Source: Schizophyllum amplum (Eukaryota > Basidiomycota > Agaricomycetes > Agaricales > Schizophyllaceae). Taken from it: a DNA stretch of 64,000 nucleotides. Shown here piece after piece: positions 45,135 through 54,917 of the stretch. The position numbers and the translations under genes are program-made. Where the stretch lies: positions 1 to 64,000 of the forward strand of contig VDMD01000104.1 in NCBI GenBank assembly GCA_007026445.1. Direction: 5' to 3'. Under the pieces are notes generated by a model. It did no database searches. It was not told the origin of the DNA and worked only from the letters and a program-made list of their open reading frames with translations. How positions within the stretch are numbered: position 1 is the stretch's first letter; each line of letters begins with the position of its first letter.

Positions 45135-46204
45135 CAGCTTGTGCTGTACCAAGGTTTGTAATACACCCCGTGAATATGCGTAACGCGTATTGCAATCTGT
45201 ACGTGAGGTTCACGGGGCCGGCAAATGCCGATCCGCGTGCCCGCCGCTGCCCTCCGGGGAGCCGGGAAATGCCCATATCGAGCCCGGCGGGCTGATAAGA
45301 GTGGCGCGTGGCTTTACCGCCGCCGCGACGCTCGCGCGCCGCCCTTGATGCGCCGCCGGTGACGTCACCCCGACACGTCACAGCGTCGGGGCGCGTCGCG
45401 CGCGCCCGCCGATGCCGCCGCACGTCGTCCCGAGCGCATAAAATAGAAAAAAAAATAGATTATGTTGGATGTATATGTGATCTAGTACTATATAAGTAGT
45501 GGGGGAGGGGCGAGAACCAGCGAGTAAGAGCAGAAAAGGCGGGCGAAAATTTTCGCCCGCCCTCGCTGCGTCCGCGCTGTCCGTGTGGGGAGCGGGGGCT
45601 CACGGCAGAGATGGGGGAGTGGGTCGGGGCGTCCCTGAAGACAGAGGATGCGTCGCTGCGCCCGGCAATGGGCGCGTCTACGCTCAGCGGGGCGATCCAG
45701 GCGGGGACGCGTCTGCGAGGGAGCGACGCGCTGCGAGCGCACGCTGGTGGCTGCATAGTGCATAGCGGCGCGCTTCATCGCAAATGCAGCGCTGGGCGTC
45801 ACGCCGAAGCGCGAAGGCGGCGTGCACGCGCCGAGGTAGGGGGCGGTGTGCGTGCGTTGCGGCTGGCCGAGCGCCGATCACAGCGCTGCCGCCATGTATG
45901 CGCCTGCTCGCAGTCCCAGTCAGCCGTACCCATGCGTTAAGCACCCCATGTAAGGTGCATAAACGAGCGGGACGGGAAGGCGCCGGGGCATGCCAGTGCT
46001 CGGCTGCGTCGTCATGCGCATGCGCAATGACGACGGGCTCTGCGCAGGGCGTTGTGATGCGCCATGTGCAGAGCATAGGGGAACGGGGATGGTAGGCGTC
46101 TGGGTGAGCCGCACGCGCCGCCGTACTGCTTGCGCCATTGTCTGGTCGGGTGCGAAGACTCGCGGACAGCGCTCAACGTGTGTTAGTTCATGGAATTAGT
46201 CTCG

Positions 46205-47210
46205 TAAATATTATGACGCACCTAAGGGGGCTCAACAGAGCCCCCGCCCCCTCTTCATGTTCTCCCCGCGCTTGGGCGGCTTTGCGTTCAGTCGGCGTGA
46301 GCAGAAGTGATGGCGAGACGAGAGGAGCGACGGTGACCGAGTCACAATGATCGCGCGGAAAGCGCGACGTGGAGTCACGCCGGGGAAGACGTATGGATGA
46401 ATGGACGTGGGGGGAAGAGGGTCGGGCCAGATCAAGATGAGGAATAGGCATCGCTGGTGGTCGTGGTGATATGTTGTTCTTCGGGACCGCATATCTTGTT
46501 CTTCGGGACCGCACGGATGCCGGTCCGACGATCGGACCGGCATCCGAGGGCGGTCGTCGTCGTGCTCGATGGTCTCGGCAAAGGTCCGCTATACAGTAAA
46601 TAATACAGCGACACTTCTGTAATGCTTGGAGTATCTAGAAGATATATATCCGAGATTTTCAACCAAATCGAACAGTGGGAAGACGGCATAATAGCAAACG
46701 GGTTGAACGAGGTTGTGATTTCGGGCAATTCTGATCTTTCTACAGCTCGAGCGAGAGGCTCATTGTCCCAGTTCCTTGTAGCATACTGCCTTCATAAATT
46801 CAGGGCTCAGACATATAGATCTGAGGTACCTATATTGTATATAATTTCTGCATAAGAAAGCTTGGATGAATTGGATAAGGCCAATAAGTGGCTGGTAGTG
46901 TCTGATTGTAGCACATATCATCATTATAACTTTCTCTGAGTTGATATCTATACATCTATCCCTACAGTTTGGGTCTACAGTACATTATACACTGTCTAAT
47001 GACCTTTTGTCTGTGGAATTCGGATGCGATGGATGAGCATCGCGCGCGCGCGGCCAAACGCGCTCATACGGACGCGTTCGTGACGTGACCGTCACTCGCG
47101 CTCCTCCTCCTCAACCACCATCTCGCCGCCGCGGGGTCGCCGCACAACGCGCTGAGCGCGTAGAATACGCAGGGAACGGGCATAGGGGCCCTCAAGGTGC
47201 GTGTACAGCT
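46205..47210. mobile_element. Possible element or shared core inside nested element 1
   Basis: The left edge GACGCACCTAAGGGGGCTCA and the inverted right edge CACGCACCTTGAGGGCCCCT are related, and each is followed by a small hairpin. The core at about 46600-47020 is AT-rich in a GC-rich setting. The same edges occur at 51495-52665 in nested element 2. No target duplication was found. Confidence 0.4.
46514..46546. repeat. Perfect 15-bp stem, 3-nt loop inverted repeat
   Basis: CGGATGCCGGTCCGA, spacer CGA, then the exact reverse complement. Just upstream lies the direct repeat TTGTTCTTCGGGACCGCA (two copies, about 46473-46514). Confidence 0.9.
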
Positions 47211-48432
47211 CCCTTCACGCGTGAGATCTGCTGACACAGTGTTTATTTTACTGTGCAGACCAAAGGCGGCCGCACGCACTCGCTCGTGCCGCCCTGTGAG
47301 GGCCCCTCGCCCACACCTCTACCACCTTCGCCCACAGTGAGGTAGGGGCTAAGGCGAGGGGATTTCCGAGGTGACACGAGCTCGCGCGCCGCCACTCGCC
47401 CACGCCGCCCTGATCGCGGCGACAGCGCCAACGCGCACGCCCACCGTAATCCACGCCCCCATTCCACCTATCCCCTATCCCCCGCGCGACGGGAGTGGCA
47501 TACCATCCACGCGTGGTATGTCTCCTCGCCCGCCGCGGCGCCTCTACCCGCAGCACGTGAAGGCCGTCGGTGATGTGTCATGTACATCGACGACGCCTAG
47601 CGCTCAAGCGTGTCGCCCGAGTTTATGCGTGCCCTTTCTAGGGTACACATCTCTTGGGTACGCCTTGGCCGCAGCTGCGAGCCGACACATTCGCGTCCGT
47701 GAACGGTAGCAGCTGCGCGAGGTACACGCAACGCGCATGACGCGTGCGTGTCTGCGTGCTGTCCCGCGCGGCGCGCGGCATGCGTATAGCGTATTGCAAT
47801 GCGCAACGCTGTGCACTGCGTGCCCGCGCGTGCGCGGCAACGACGCCAGCCATCCCCAGCGTTGATCGCCCCCCGAGCGCAGACGCACGCGTCCCCCGGC
47901 GTGGCGACGCGTCGTTTGCCTCGGGGGACGCCCTTGCACACTCTCCTATACGTGCCGTCAGCCCCCGCCCCCTATACGAGCAGCGCAAGCGTGTCAAGGG
48001 CCGGCGAAAATTTTCGCCGTCGCTTTTCATGCTTTTCCGCTGCACTTCGCCCGTTCCCCTTCACACATATACTTCTAGATTACATTTACATACATTAGAA
48101 TCCATTTTTGCGAATTTACGAGCCCTGTACGACGTGCGGCGGCGGCGGCGGCGCGCGCGCGCGTGATGCGCCCCGCCGATGTGACGCGTCGGTGTGACAC
48201 GGGCGGCGCATCAAGGCAGCACGCGAGCCTCCCGGCGACGGGAGGGCCACGTGCCACGCTTATCAGCCCCGCCGCGGCTCGATATGGGCATCGCCCGGCA
48301 GCCCGGAGGGCAGCGGCGGGCTCACGGAACGGCATTTGCCGGCCCCGTGAACCTCACGTACAGATTGCAATACGTGTTACGCATATTCACGGGGTGTATT
48401 ACAATCCATGGTACAGCAAAAGGTGACCAGCA

Positions 48433-50077
48433 CCACCTGCGCCAGAGTCAGTGGGAGACTCTCCTCCATCCAGCCGTGGACCCTCACCTGAGCCAGCCGA
48501 ACGTGCCCCACGCCGCCGGGAGAGGACCTCACGGATTCCCCGCCTATCCTTGCCAAATGAGGTGCCACCACCTCCTGCGCCAGAACCTGGACCGTCTCGC
48601 CGGGCTGGTCTACGCACCCCACAGGAGCGGAAGGCCTCCAAGCCAAAGGATAGCGGTTATCTCGAGACTCGCGAGCGACAGCAAAGGTTGCAGAGCGAAC
48701 AGCGGGAGAAGAGGCACGCCCAGATCCGCGAACGAGAGGCACAGCTCGAAGAGCGCAGAGCAGCCCGTGAGGGAGCGCCCGCTGAACCCGCGCCTCCGTC
48801 TCCGCCTCCGCCAGAACCCGCCGAGGAAGCACCAGCGCCAGAGCTTGACGAGGAATCTGCCAACCTCTCTTTCATGGAGGACGAGCTCTTTGCAGGCGCC
48901 GCCACTGGTGGGCGCTCTAGCAGCGGTGCGCGGAAGGTCCCCGATACGTGGGCACAGGCTATGGCAGGTCCGGACAGAGACAGGTGGCTTGACGCGCAGT
49001 CGGAAGAGTTGAACAGCTTCAAGCTGAACGACGTTGTCGAAGAGGTTCCGATCCCAACAGGGGTCAAGCCCATCACCTCAAAGCATGTCTTCTCCATCAA
49101 GGAAGATGCGAAGGGCAACATCGAGAGGTACAAGGTGCGCATTGTTGCGCGCGGCTTCACTCAGCGTGAGGGAATCGACTATCAGGACGTCTTCGCCCCC
49201 GTCGCTAGCCTGGAATCCATCCGCATCCTCCTCTGCCTCTGCGTCAAGCTTGGCCTCCTTGCTGACCAGATGGACGTCAACACGGCCTACCTCAATGGGG
49301 AACTAACGCAGCTGCTCCATATGATGCCTCCCACTGGTGTAGACATCAAGCCCGGACACTGTTGGCGGCTCAAGAAGTCGGTCTACGGCCTCAAGCAAGC
49401 CGGACGCACATGGAACCAGACCCTCCACCAAAAGCTCGACAACCTCGGCTTTGTGCGTCTCAACTCGGAGACTTGCCTCTATGTCTTCCGGGATGGCAAG
49501 CAGGTCTGCTTCCTCGTGGTCTACGTTGACGACCTCCTCCTCGCCGCTACGTCTCGTCCCTTCATGGACCAGATGAAGAAGAAGCTCTCAGCTTGCTTCA
49601 AGATGCGCGACCTAGGGCCCGCCAAGTACCTCCTTGGCATCGAGATCATCCAGCATCCCGGCAAGCGCGCCCTCTCCCTCTCACAGCGCAAGTACATCGA
49701 CACCGTCCTAGAGCGATACGGCATGTCCGACTGTACGGGAGTTGGGACCCCAATGTCCACAAGCGTGCGCGTTACCGCCGACGATCCTTCGGATAACGAG
49801 ACCCGGACCCACATGTCACTCGCCAAAGGCGGTCCTGTGGTATCCTACCAGAGCGTCGTTGGATCTCTCATGTACGCGATGTTGGGCACCCGCCCCGACC
49901 TGGCATATGTGGTAGGCGTCTTGGGCCGCTACAGCGCAGACCCCAAGGCATGCCATTGGGAGATCGCGAAGCGCGTCCTTCGCTACCTGAAGAAGACACG
50001 GGACTGGTGCCTCTGCTATGACGGTGCCGACACTGGCATGGACCTCGACTTCCACGGCTACACTGATGCCGACTGGG
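48433..50077 (+). CDS. Copia gag-pol, part 2: linker, reverse transcriptase, start of RNase H
   Basis: The frame resumes directly after the target duplication. A proline- and Glu/Arg-rich linker leads into the reverse transcriptase: KPITSKHVFSIKEDAKGNIE, FAPVASLESIRILL, DQMDVNTAYLNGEL, SVYGLKQAGRTWNQ and the catalytic YVDDLLLAA. RNase H begins with YTDADW, where the second insertion enters at the word GACTGGG. I find no stop or frameshift in the segment. Without the inserted segments, parts 1-3 total 1,509 codons in one frame. Confidence 0.9.
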
Positions 50078-51421
50078 CAGCTGCTGCTGTAAGCCATTAA
50101 CTTAATGGACTGGGATATGTCCGACCGACGCTTTTATATGTTGGTGGGAGGTATCCCAAGCCGGAAATTTCCGAGTCCGGCTGCCCGGGAGCCCTCCGGG
50201 AGCCTGCTGCAAATGGCAGGTGGGCTGCCGGGCCCAGTATTGCGGGGAAATCACAAATTGATGGCTAATTAACTGCTGCGCGCGCGCGATTATTTCGGCC
50301 ACGCGCCAGCGCTCGGTCCCTGCCGGCCACGTGCGCACGCGACGCGACGCGCCGCCCCCACGCCCGGGCTCCCCGCGGCCCTATATACACCGATATAGTA
50401 TAGAGGGCTATCTATATACACTATATACATCCTATATACTCATAATTTGCCGAAGCAACGAACAAAAACCAATGAAAAGCGTGAAAAAACGCGCACGAAA
50501 AATTTCGCGCACGGCGGCGCGGTGCACGCACGTCGCGCAGTGTGCGGTTGACATTATTAACGGTGTATATCATCTGTATGGACATTGGGGTGGGTGTATG
50601 AGGAGCTCACGGTGGCGAGAGGGAGCTAAAAGGGGTGGGGCACGCTGCGCACACGATCGGTGGCGCGACCGGCGGCACTGTCGACCCTTGGTCGACCCCT
50701 GGGCAATCGAAAGCGTAGGCGGTGGTTGATAGGCGACGTCTCCACTGAGATGTGCCTGCCAATACCACTGCGTGCGCAGTCGATGCGAGGGGGGAGGTAT
50801 GAGGAAGGGGGCTAGGGCGCGCCGCGTGTTGCTGTGCGCGCGCGCGTGGATCACAGCAGCGACGGAAAGCACACCAATCTATGTAAGACGATGTGGGGGC
50901 AATGTGAGGGCGAGGGAGTGAGCAAACGAGCCAGCAGTTGGCTCGTTGCGCAGAGAGGGGTGACGACGGTGAGGGGGGTGCGTGTGGTGTGCATGCAGGT
51001 GCGGCGGCGGCGACGGCGGCGGCGAAGGACATACGCGTGTGGCCTTGAAGCGTAGGGGGACGCCTCCCGCGTTGTTCGAGGATCCCGCGCTGGGCACGCG
51101 GCCGCGGCGGGGGCGTGGTGGAGGGGTGTGCGTGTGGTGGCGCGCATGCGATCCGTAGGCAGTCCCTTGCTTGCAGAGGGCCCCGCCATCGCCGACAACC
51201 AGCGCGCACCCTCCCATACCTCCTAAAGTCCTGATCGGACGTGGCGGAGAGTGAGGGACACGTCAGGGAGGCGGCGACGGACCGCCTCCATGACGCGTAT
51301 GGGGCGAGCGGTGGTGGGCGACGACGGGCGGGCGGCTGCTAGCGCACAGCGCGGGGGTCGCGTGGGGTGCTGGGTGTGTGTTTGGGATTGCAAAGGGGGG
51401 TGCGTACCGGCTAGAAAAGTT

Positions 51422-51452
51422 GCAGAGCACGACATGCCTCGTCGTGCTCTGC
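51422..51452. repeat. Perfect 12-bp stem, 7-nt loop inverted repeat
   Basis: GCAGAGCACGAC, spacer ATGCCTC, then the exact reverse complement, close to the left edge of the AT-rich core. Confidence 0.9.
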
Positions 51453-51494
51453 AGCTCCTGTATGTACAATTTTCTTAGTTTGATTTTGCGGGAT

Positions 51495-52665
51495 TTGACG
51501 ACCACGCACCTGCGGGGGACTCCTCTGGGTCCCCTTTATCCAATTCTGAAGATGCGCCACCAATTGAGCCGCTGTTGAGCGGCGGGCGGGTCGCGGATGG
51601 CGGCGGGAGGAGAGACGATCGCGTTACGTCACGTCACGAACGCGCTCATTTCGAGCGCGTTCGGGACGAGACGCAACGCGATTACGGCGCGCGGAGGCCT
51701 CCGATCGACTCGATTATCTACAGATGTGCGTTATTCTATATATTTCACTACCCTATGCAGTCTCTGTAAAGCCATGTGGTCAGGAATATAGAGCAATGCT
51801 ACCACATTACCTAGATATCACTGTCCTCAATCACTATTCAGTCCACTACGATTTATGTGACAGGAATGAAGCCCTAAAATCACCTGTTTATGATAAAGTA
51901 AGTGTATAGAAAGATGCTCCAGCTTTGACTGTAGCTGGACCTTCAAATGGGAGCCCATAATGTACTGCTGTTCACCTTAAGAAACAATGAAATCTGAGGT
52001 TCTTCTGCTCAGAACTTTTGCAATATACAATACTCATTTATATCGCAATTCTAGTTCTATCTTCAAATATCAAGACCTTAACATGTAATCTACATGCTAC
52101 AGGCCTCAATTTGGCGTCGGAAGACGTCCGGAACGCTACTGTGGTCGTCGAGCACGACGGCGGCATGGCTCGGCGGGCCGGTCCGAGTTGCCGTACGTGC
52201 GTGATCAGCGCTTCTCAGCGTTCGACCACCACTTCCCCCATTCTGCGGCTGGCCCCCACCTCCTCTATCCTCATGAAACAATTATGCGTAGTCAAGAAGA
52301 ACTATTTTCAAGATCTTCGATGGATGAACGCGTCGCAGCGCGGTCGCGAGCGCGGGATGATCGGCGGAGACGCGCGCGAACGCGTCGCAGGTGCGTCGCA
52401 GCGCCCCAATATGATTCTTACATGCTAACATACGTTATAGTGTAATCCGTCGTGCTCCCCCGCGCGACGCGATACGCAAAAATCGACGTGAAGTGCGCGG
52501 ATCGACGCGACGCGTGACGTGACGCGACACGTCCGCCCTTGCCTCCCACCACCACGTCGCGAGACCGCCGCCCCTCCCTCTCACTCAACGCACAACCACA
52601 TACACGCGAAGCAAAAAGATAGGGGGCGCGAGGGCTCATAGGAGCCCTCCAAGGTACGTCACAAT
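51495..52665. mobile_element. Possible element or shared core inside nested element 2
   Basis: The left edge contains ACGCACCTGCGGGGGACTCC and the inverted right edge GACGTACCTTGGAGGGCTCC. The edges resemble those at 46205 and 47210 in nested element 1, with the same hairpin-after-edge layout and an AT-rich centre (about 51720-52110). No clear target duplication. Confidence 0.4.
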
Positions 52666-52866
52666 AGTTCTGCTGTGAAACATAATACTGACAAAATTTC
52701 GGCGTCACTCGCTAACGCACGCACGCACGGCATTGTGTGCGTTCGCGAGCGGCGCTTGTCCCTAGCCATCGAGCCCGCCACCCGGCCCCCTCCAACGCAC
52801 CCAAGCACCCATACGACGCGTGGGAGAGACGCCCGCCACCTACACGGCCCCCGCCACCCCCCCGTG

Positions 52867-53470
52867 CCCCCCCCCCCCCCCCCACGCATCAGCGCCCGCC
52901 CGCCCTGCTCGCCCATCCCAGACGCCCGTTACCACCTTCGCCAAGCGAGGTATTGGGTCGTTTGGGGCTGGCAAACAAGGGCGGGCGCTGACGTGCAGCT
53001 GGAGGCGCGGACACGGCGAGCGTCGTACCTGGATACCCATGCCTCCTCGCCGTCCATTCGCTGCCGACTGGCCTCCCCTCCCCATTCCATTCCTTCTCCT
53101 GCGCACGCCACCTCCCGCGCGCGGCCCCACCATTCGCGAAATTGGTGCGCCCCACGCCGCACGTGTGAACGGATGGCTTCGCGCTGGTACACACAGCGCG
53201 AAGCCTGTTTTCTCAGGCATGAGAATTCATTGAGGGGAGGGCGGCCCATGCCCCACTCTATGCGCCCCCTTCATTCAAGTGCCACCACCGCCCCACCACC
53301 ACCCCATCCAGACCAGCAGACACGCAGCGTGCGTACGCGGTAGCACGTTCTAGCGGGAGACGCGCGCGCGCACCGCTACGCTGTCCCTGCGCGAAGGAAC
53401 CCGTCGCCTCACGCATGCCATACCTACACGCATGCAGGCGCGATGTGCATGCCCCCCCCCCCCCCCCCCC
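52867..53470. repeat. Two homopolymer C tracts
   Basis: 17 C at 52867-52883 and 19 C at 53452-53470, both inside nested element 2. Exact lengths may be unreliable. Confidence 0.85.
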
Positions 53471-53929
53471 ATCCCCACCCCACACCACCCCACCTGCTCC
53501 CCCTCGTATAGCGCGCTCGCGCGTGCGGGGTGTATTCATAATACATACATCTGTATATGTGCATATATATACATATTATTGTGTTGAGAGGAGCAACGAA
53601 CCAGCGCGGTGCGGTCGCGGTGGCGCGCGCGCAGCATCACGTGGCAGAGCCAGGGCGGTGGTCGCGTGCTCGGCGCGCCTAGCAACGCCACACGCGAGCA
53701 AAATGATATAAATCGATAAAAATATTGAAAACTCCCAAAAAGGGGATTCCCCGGCCATTATTTCGCTATAATACTGCTCTAGACCGGTTTCCCGGGCCCA
53801 AATAGGTGTGTCCCGGCCTCTGAGAATCGGCAATTGCCGGGTTGGGATAGCGCCCACCAACATATAAAAGCATTGGTGGGACATATCCCGTCCATTAACT
53901 TAATGACCTACAGCATAAGGTGGACTGGG

Positions 53930-54399
53930 GCGGCGATCACGACACATCCAAGTCCACCTCTGGATTTGTGTTCATCTCCAGCCGTGGCGCGATCGGATGG
54001 TCCAGCAAGCGTCAGTCCATGGTCTCCCTCTCCTCCACGGAGTCCGAGTACATCGGATTAGCGAATGCGGGTCAGCACCTAGCCTGGCTACGCTCCTTCT
54101 TCGAGGAACTTGGGCAGCCGCAAAATGGGTCGACGGAGCTCCGGTGTGATAACCGTGCAGCTATCATCCTCAGCCAGGACCCGCAGTTCCGAGCGCGGAC
54201 CAAGCACATCCAGCGGAAGTACCACTACATCCGCGATGGGCTTGTGGCAACGGGCGAGTGCGTGGTGACTTGGTATCCTACCGACGAGATGGTGGCGGAC
54301 ATATTTACCAAGCCCCTTCCTCACGAGAAGCATCTCAAGTTCTGCTTGGGCATGGGCTTACGGCCAGGCTCGAGTGGGAGTGTCAAAAGTGGTGGGTAG
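53930..54399 (+). CDS. Copia gag-pol, part 3: RNase H and C-terminus
   Basis: Resumes after the second target duplication with GGDHDTSKSTSGFVF, continues with SSTESEYIGLANAG, RCDNRAAIILSQDP and the KHIQRKYHYIRD block. It ends at a TAG inside the 3' LTR (54397-54399). These are the conserved RNase H motifs of copia polyproteins, with no in-frame damage. Confidence 0.9.
54372..54380 (+). promoter_or_regulatory. Polypurine tract of the copia element
   Basis: GAGTGGGAG immediately before the 3' LTR, the usual primer site for plus-strand synthesis. It overlaps the pol reading frame. Confidence 0.6.
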
Positions 54400-54713
54400 G
54401 CGGACGAGCCTGCCTTCAGCCCGACGCACCGTGTCACGTCACACGGTGCATCTAAGTACCTTGCACCGTCACAATTCCCGATTAGGGAATTCTAACGCTT
54501 ACTTTTATAGGGGCTCCGCCCTTTTCCGCCCCTCAGTCTTTACCCTCACTGCAGGAAGACTGAGGGTGCGTCTTACACTACATTTACTTTATCCTCAGCT
54601 AACAGTACCTTAGTCTTACGCGTCCTGCGCATCCTTAGGTACGAATACAGTCTTTACCCTCACTGCAGGAAGACTGAGGTCTTACGCGTCCTGCGCATCC
54701 TTAGCTCGTGAAA
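54381..54713 (+). repeat. 3' LTR of the copia element (333 bp)
   Basis: Identical by eye to 42321-42653. It is followed by the target duplication TCTGA. Confidence 0.95.
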
Positions 54714-54917
54714 TCTGACCGGCTGGCTTACATCTTCAATGATGTGTACCTCACGCCGAGGAACTACCAGCAGCAGAAGTTGGCGTGGAAGCACATGACC
54801 GCGAGCGAGAGGGTAGATGCGCGTGGCTCATCTGCTGAGAAGGATTGGAAGTTGTGGCGCAAGCGCACAAATGGTTGGGCATACTCTCAGAAGAAGCGGG
54901 GGAACAATGTACGGTAG
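54714..54917 (+). pseudogene. 3' part of the gene split by the copia element
   Basis: From the target duplication the frame reads SDRLAYIFNDVYLTPRNYQQ, then a lysine/tryptophan-rich end (WKLWRKRTNGWAYSQKKRG), and stops with TAG at 54915-54917. It continues exactly in frame from DGMQLLS at 42300-42320. The next base starts the stop codon of the convergent KDZ-related gene. Confidence 0.75.

Larger units (their letters stand above)
45135..48425. mobile_element. Nested terminal-inverted-repeat element 1 (3.29 kb)
   Basis: Starts CAGCTTGTGCTGTACCAAGG and ends with the inverted counterpart, whose reverse complement starts CACCTTTTGCTGTACCATGG. The ends are clearly similar over about 175 bp (45135-45311 versus 48250-48425) and more weakly over about 600 bp. 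The 7-bp target duplication is ACCAGCA (45128-45134 and 48426-48432). A transposase is not visible, so it looks non-autonomous. Long inverted repeats suggest a Mutator-like origin, but a 7-bp duplication is short for that group. Confidence 0.85.
50078..53922. mobile_element. Nested terminal-inverted-repeat element 2 (3.85 kb)
   Basis: Starts CAGCTGCTGCTGTAAGCCAT; the inverted right end starts CACCTTATGCTGTAGGTCAT. Similarity between the ends is clear for about 75-110 bp and includes GCTTTTATATGTTGGTGGG. The 7-bp target duplication is GACTGGG (50071-50077 and 53923-53929). The tip CASCTKNTGCTGTA is shared with nested element 1, so the two belong to one family. No transposase is visible. Interior features are a hairpin, two C tracts and an AT-rich core. 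Confidence 0.85.
42321..54713 (+). mobile_element. Ty1/copia LTR retrotransposon with two nested insertions
   Basis: Two 333-bp LTRs that look identical at every position flank a gag-pol reading frame. The target duplication is TCTGA (42316-42320 and 54714-54718). Domain order (Gag, protease, integrase, reverse transcriptase, RNase H) is copia-type. The internal frame is split at 45135-48425 and 50078-53922 by two terminal-inverted-repeat elements. Identical LTRs indicate very recent integration or recent gene conversion. Confidence 0.95.

Noticed and set aside
45488..48098. Many Arg/Pro/Ala-rich open frames inside nested element 1
   Set aside because: GC-rich inverted-repeat DNA with frames on all strands; no transposase motif or conserved protein.
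46205..52665. Helitron interpretation of hairpins near the core edges
   Set aside because: Both edges carry the motif in inverted orientation and no CTRR-type end or A/T insertion site is seen.
50607..53343. Long Arg/Pro-rich frames inside nested element 2
   Set aside because: They follow base composition and homopolymer C tracts; no domain.
45135..53922. Assignment of the nested elements to Mutator (9-bp duplication)
   Set aside because: A 9-bp duplication fits element 1 exactly but only 7 of 9 bases in element 2; a 7-bp duplication fits both perfectly, so the superfamily is left open.
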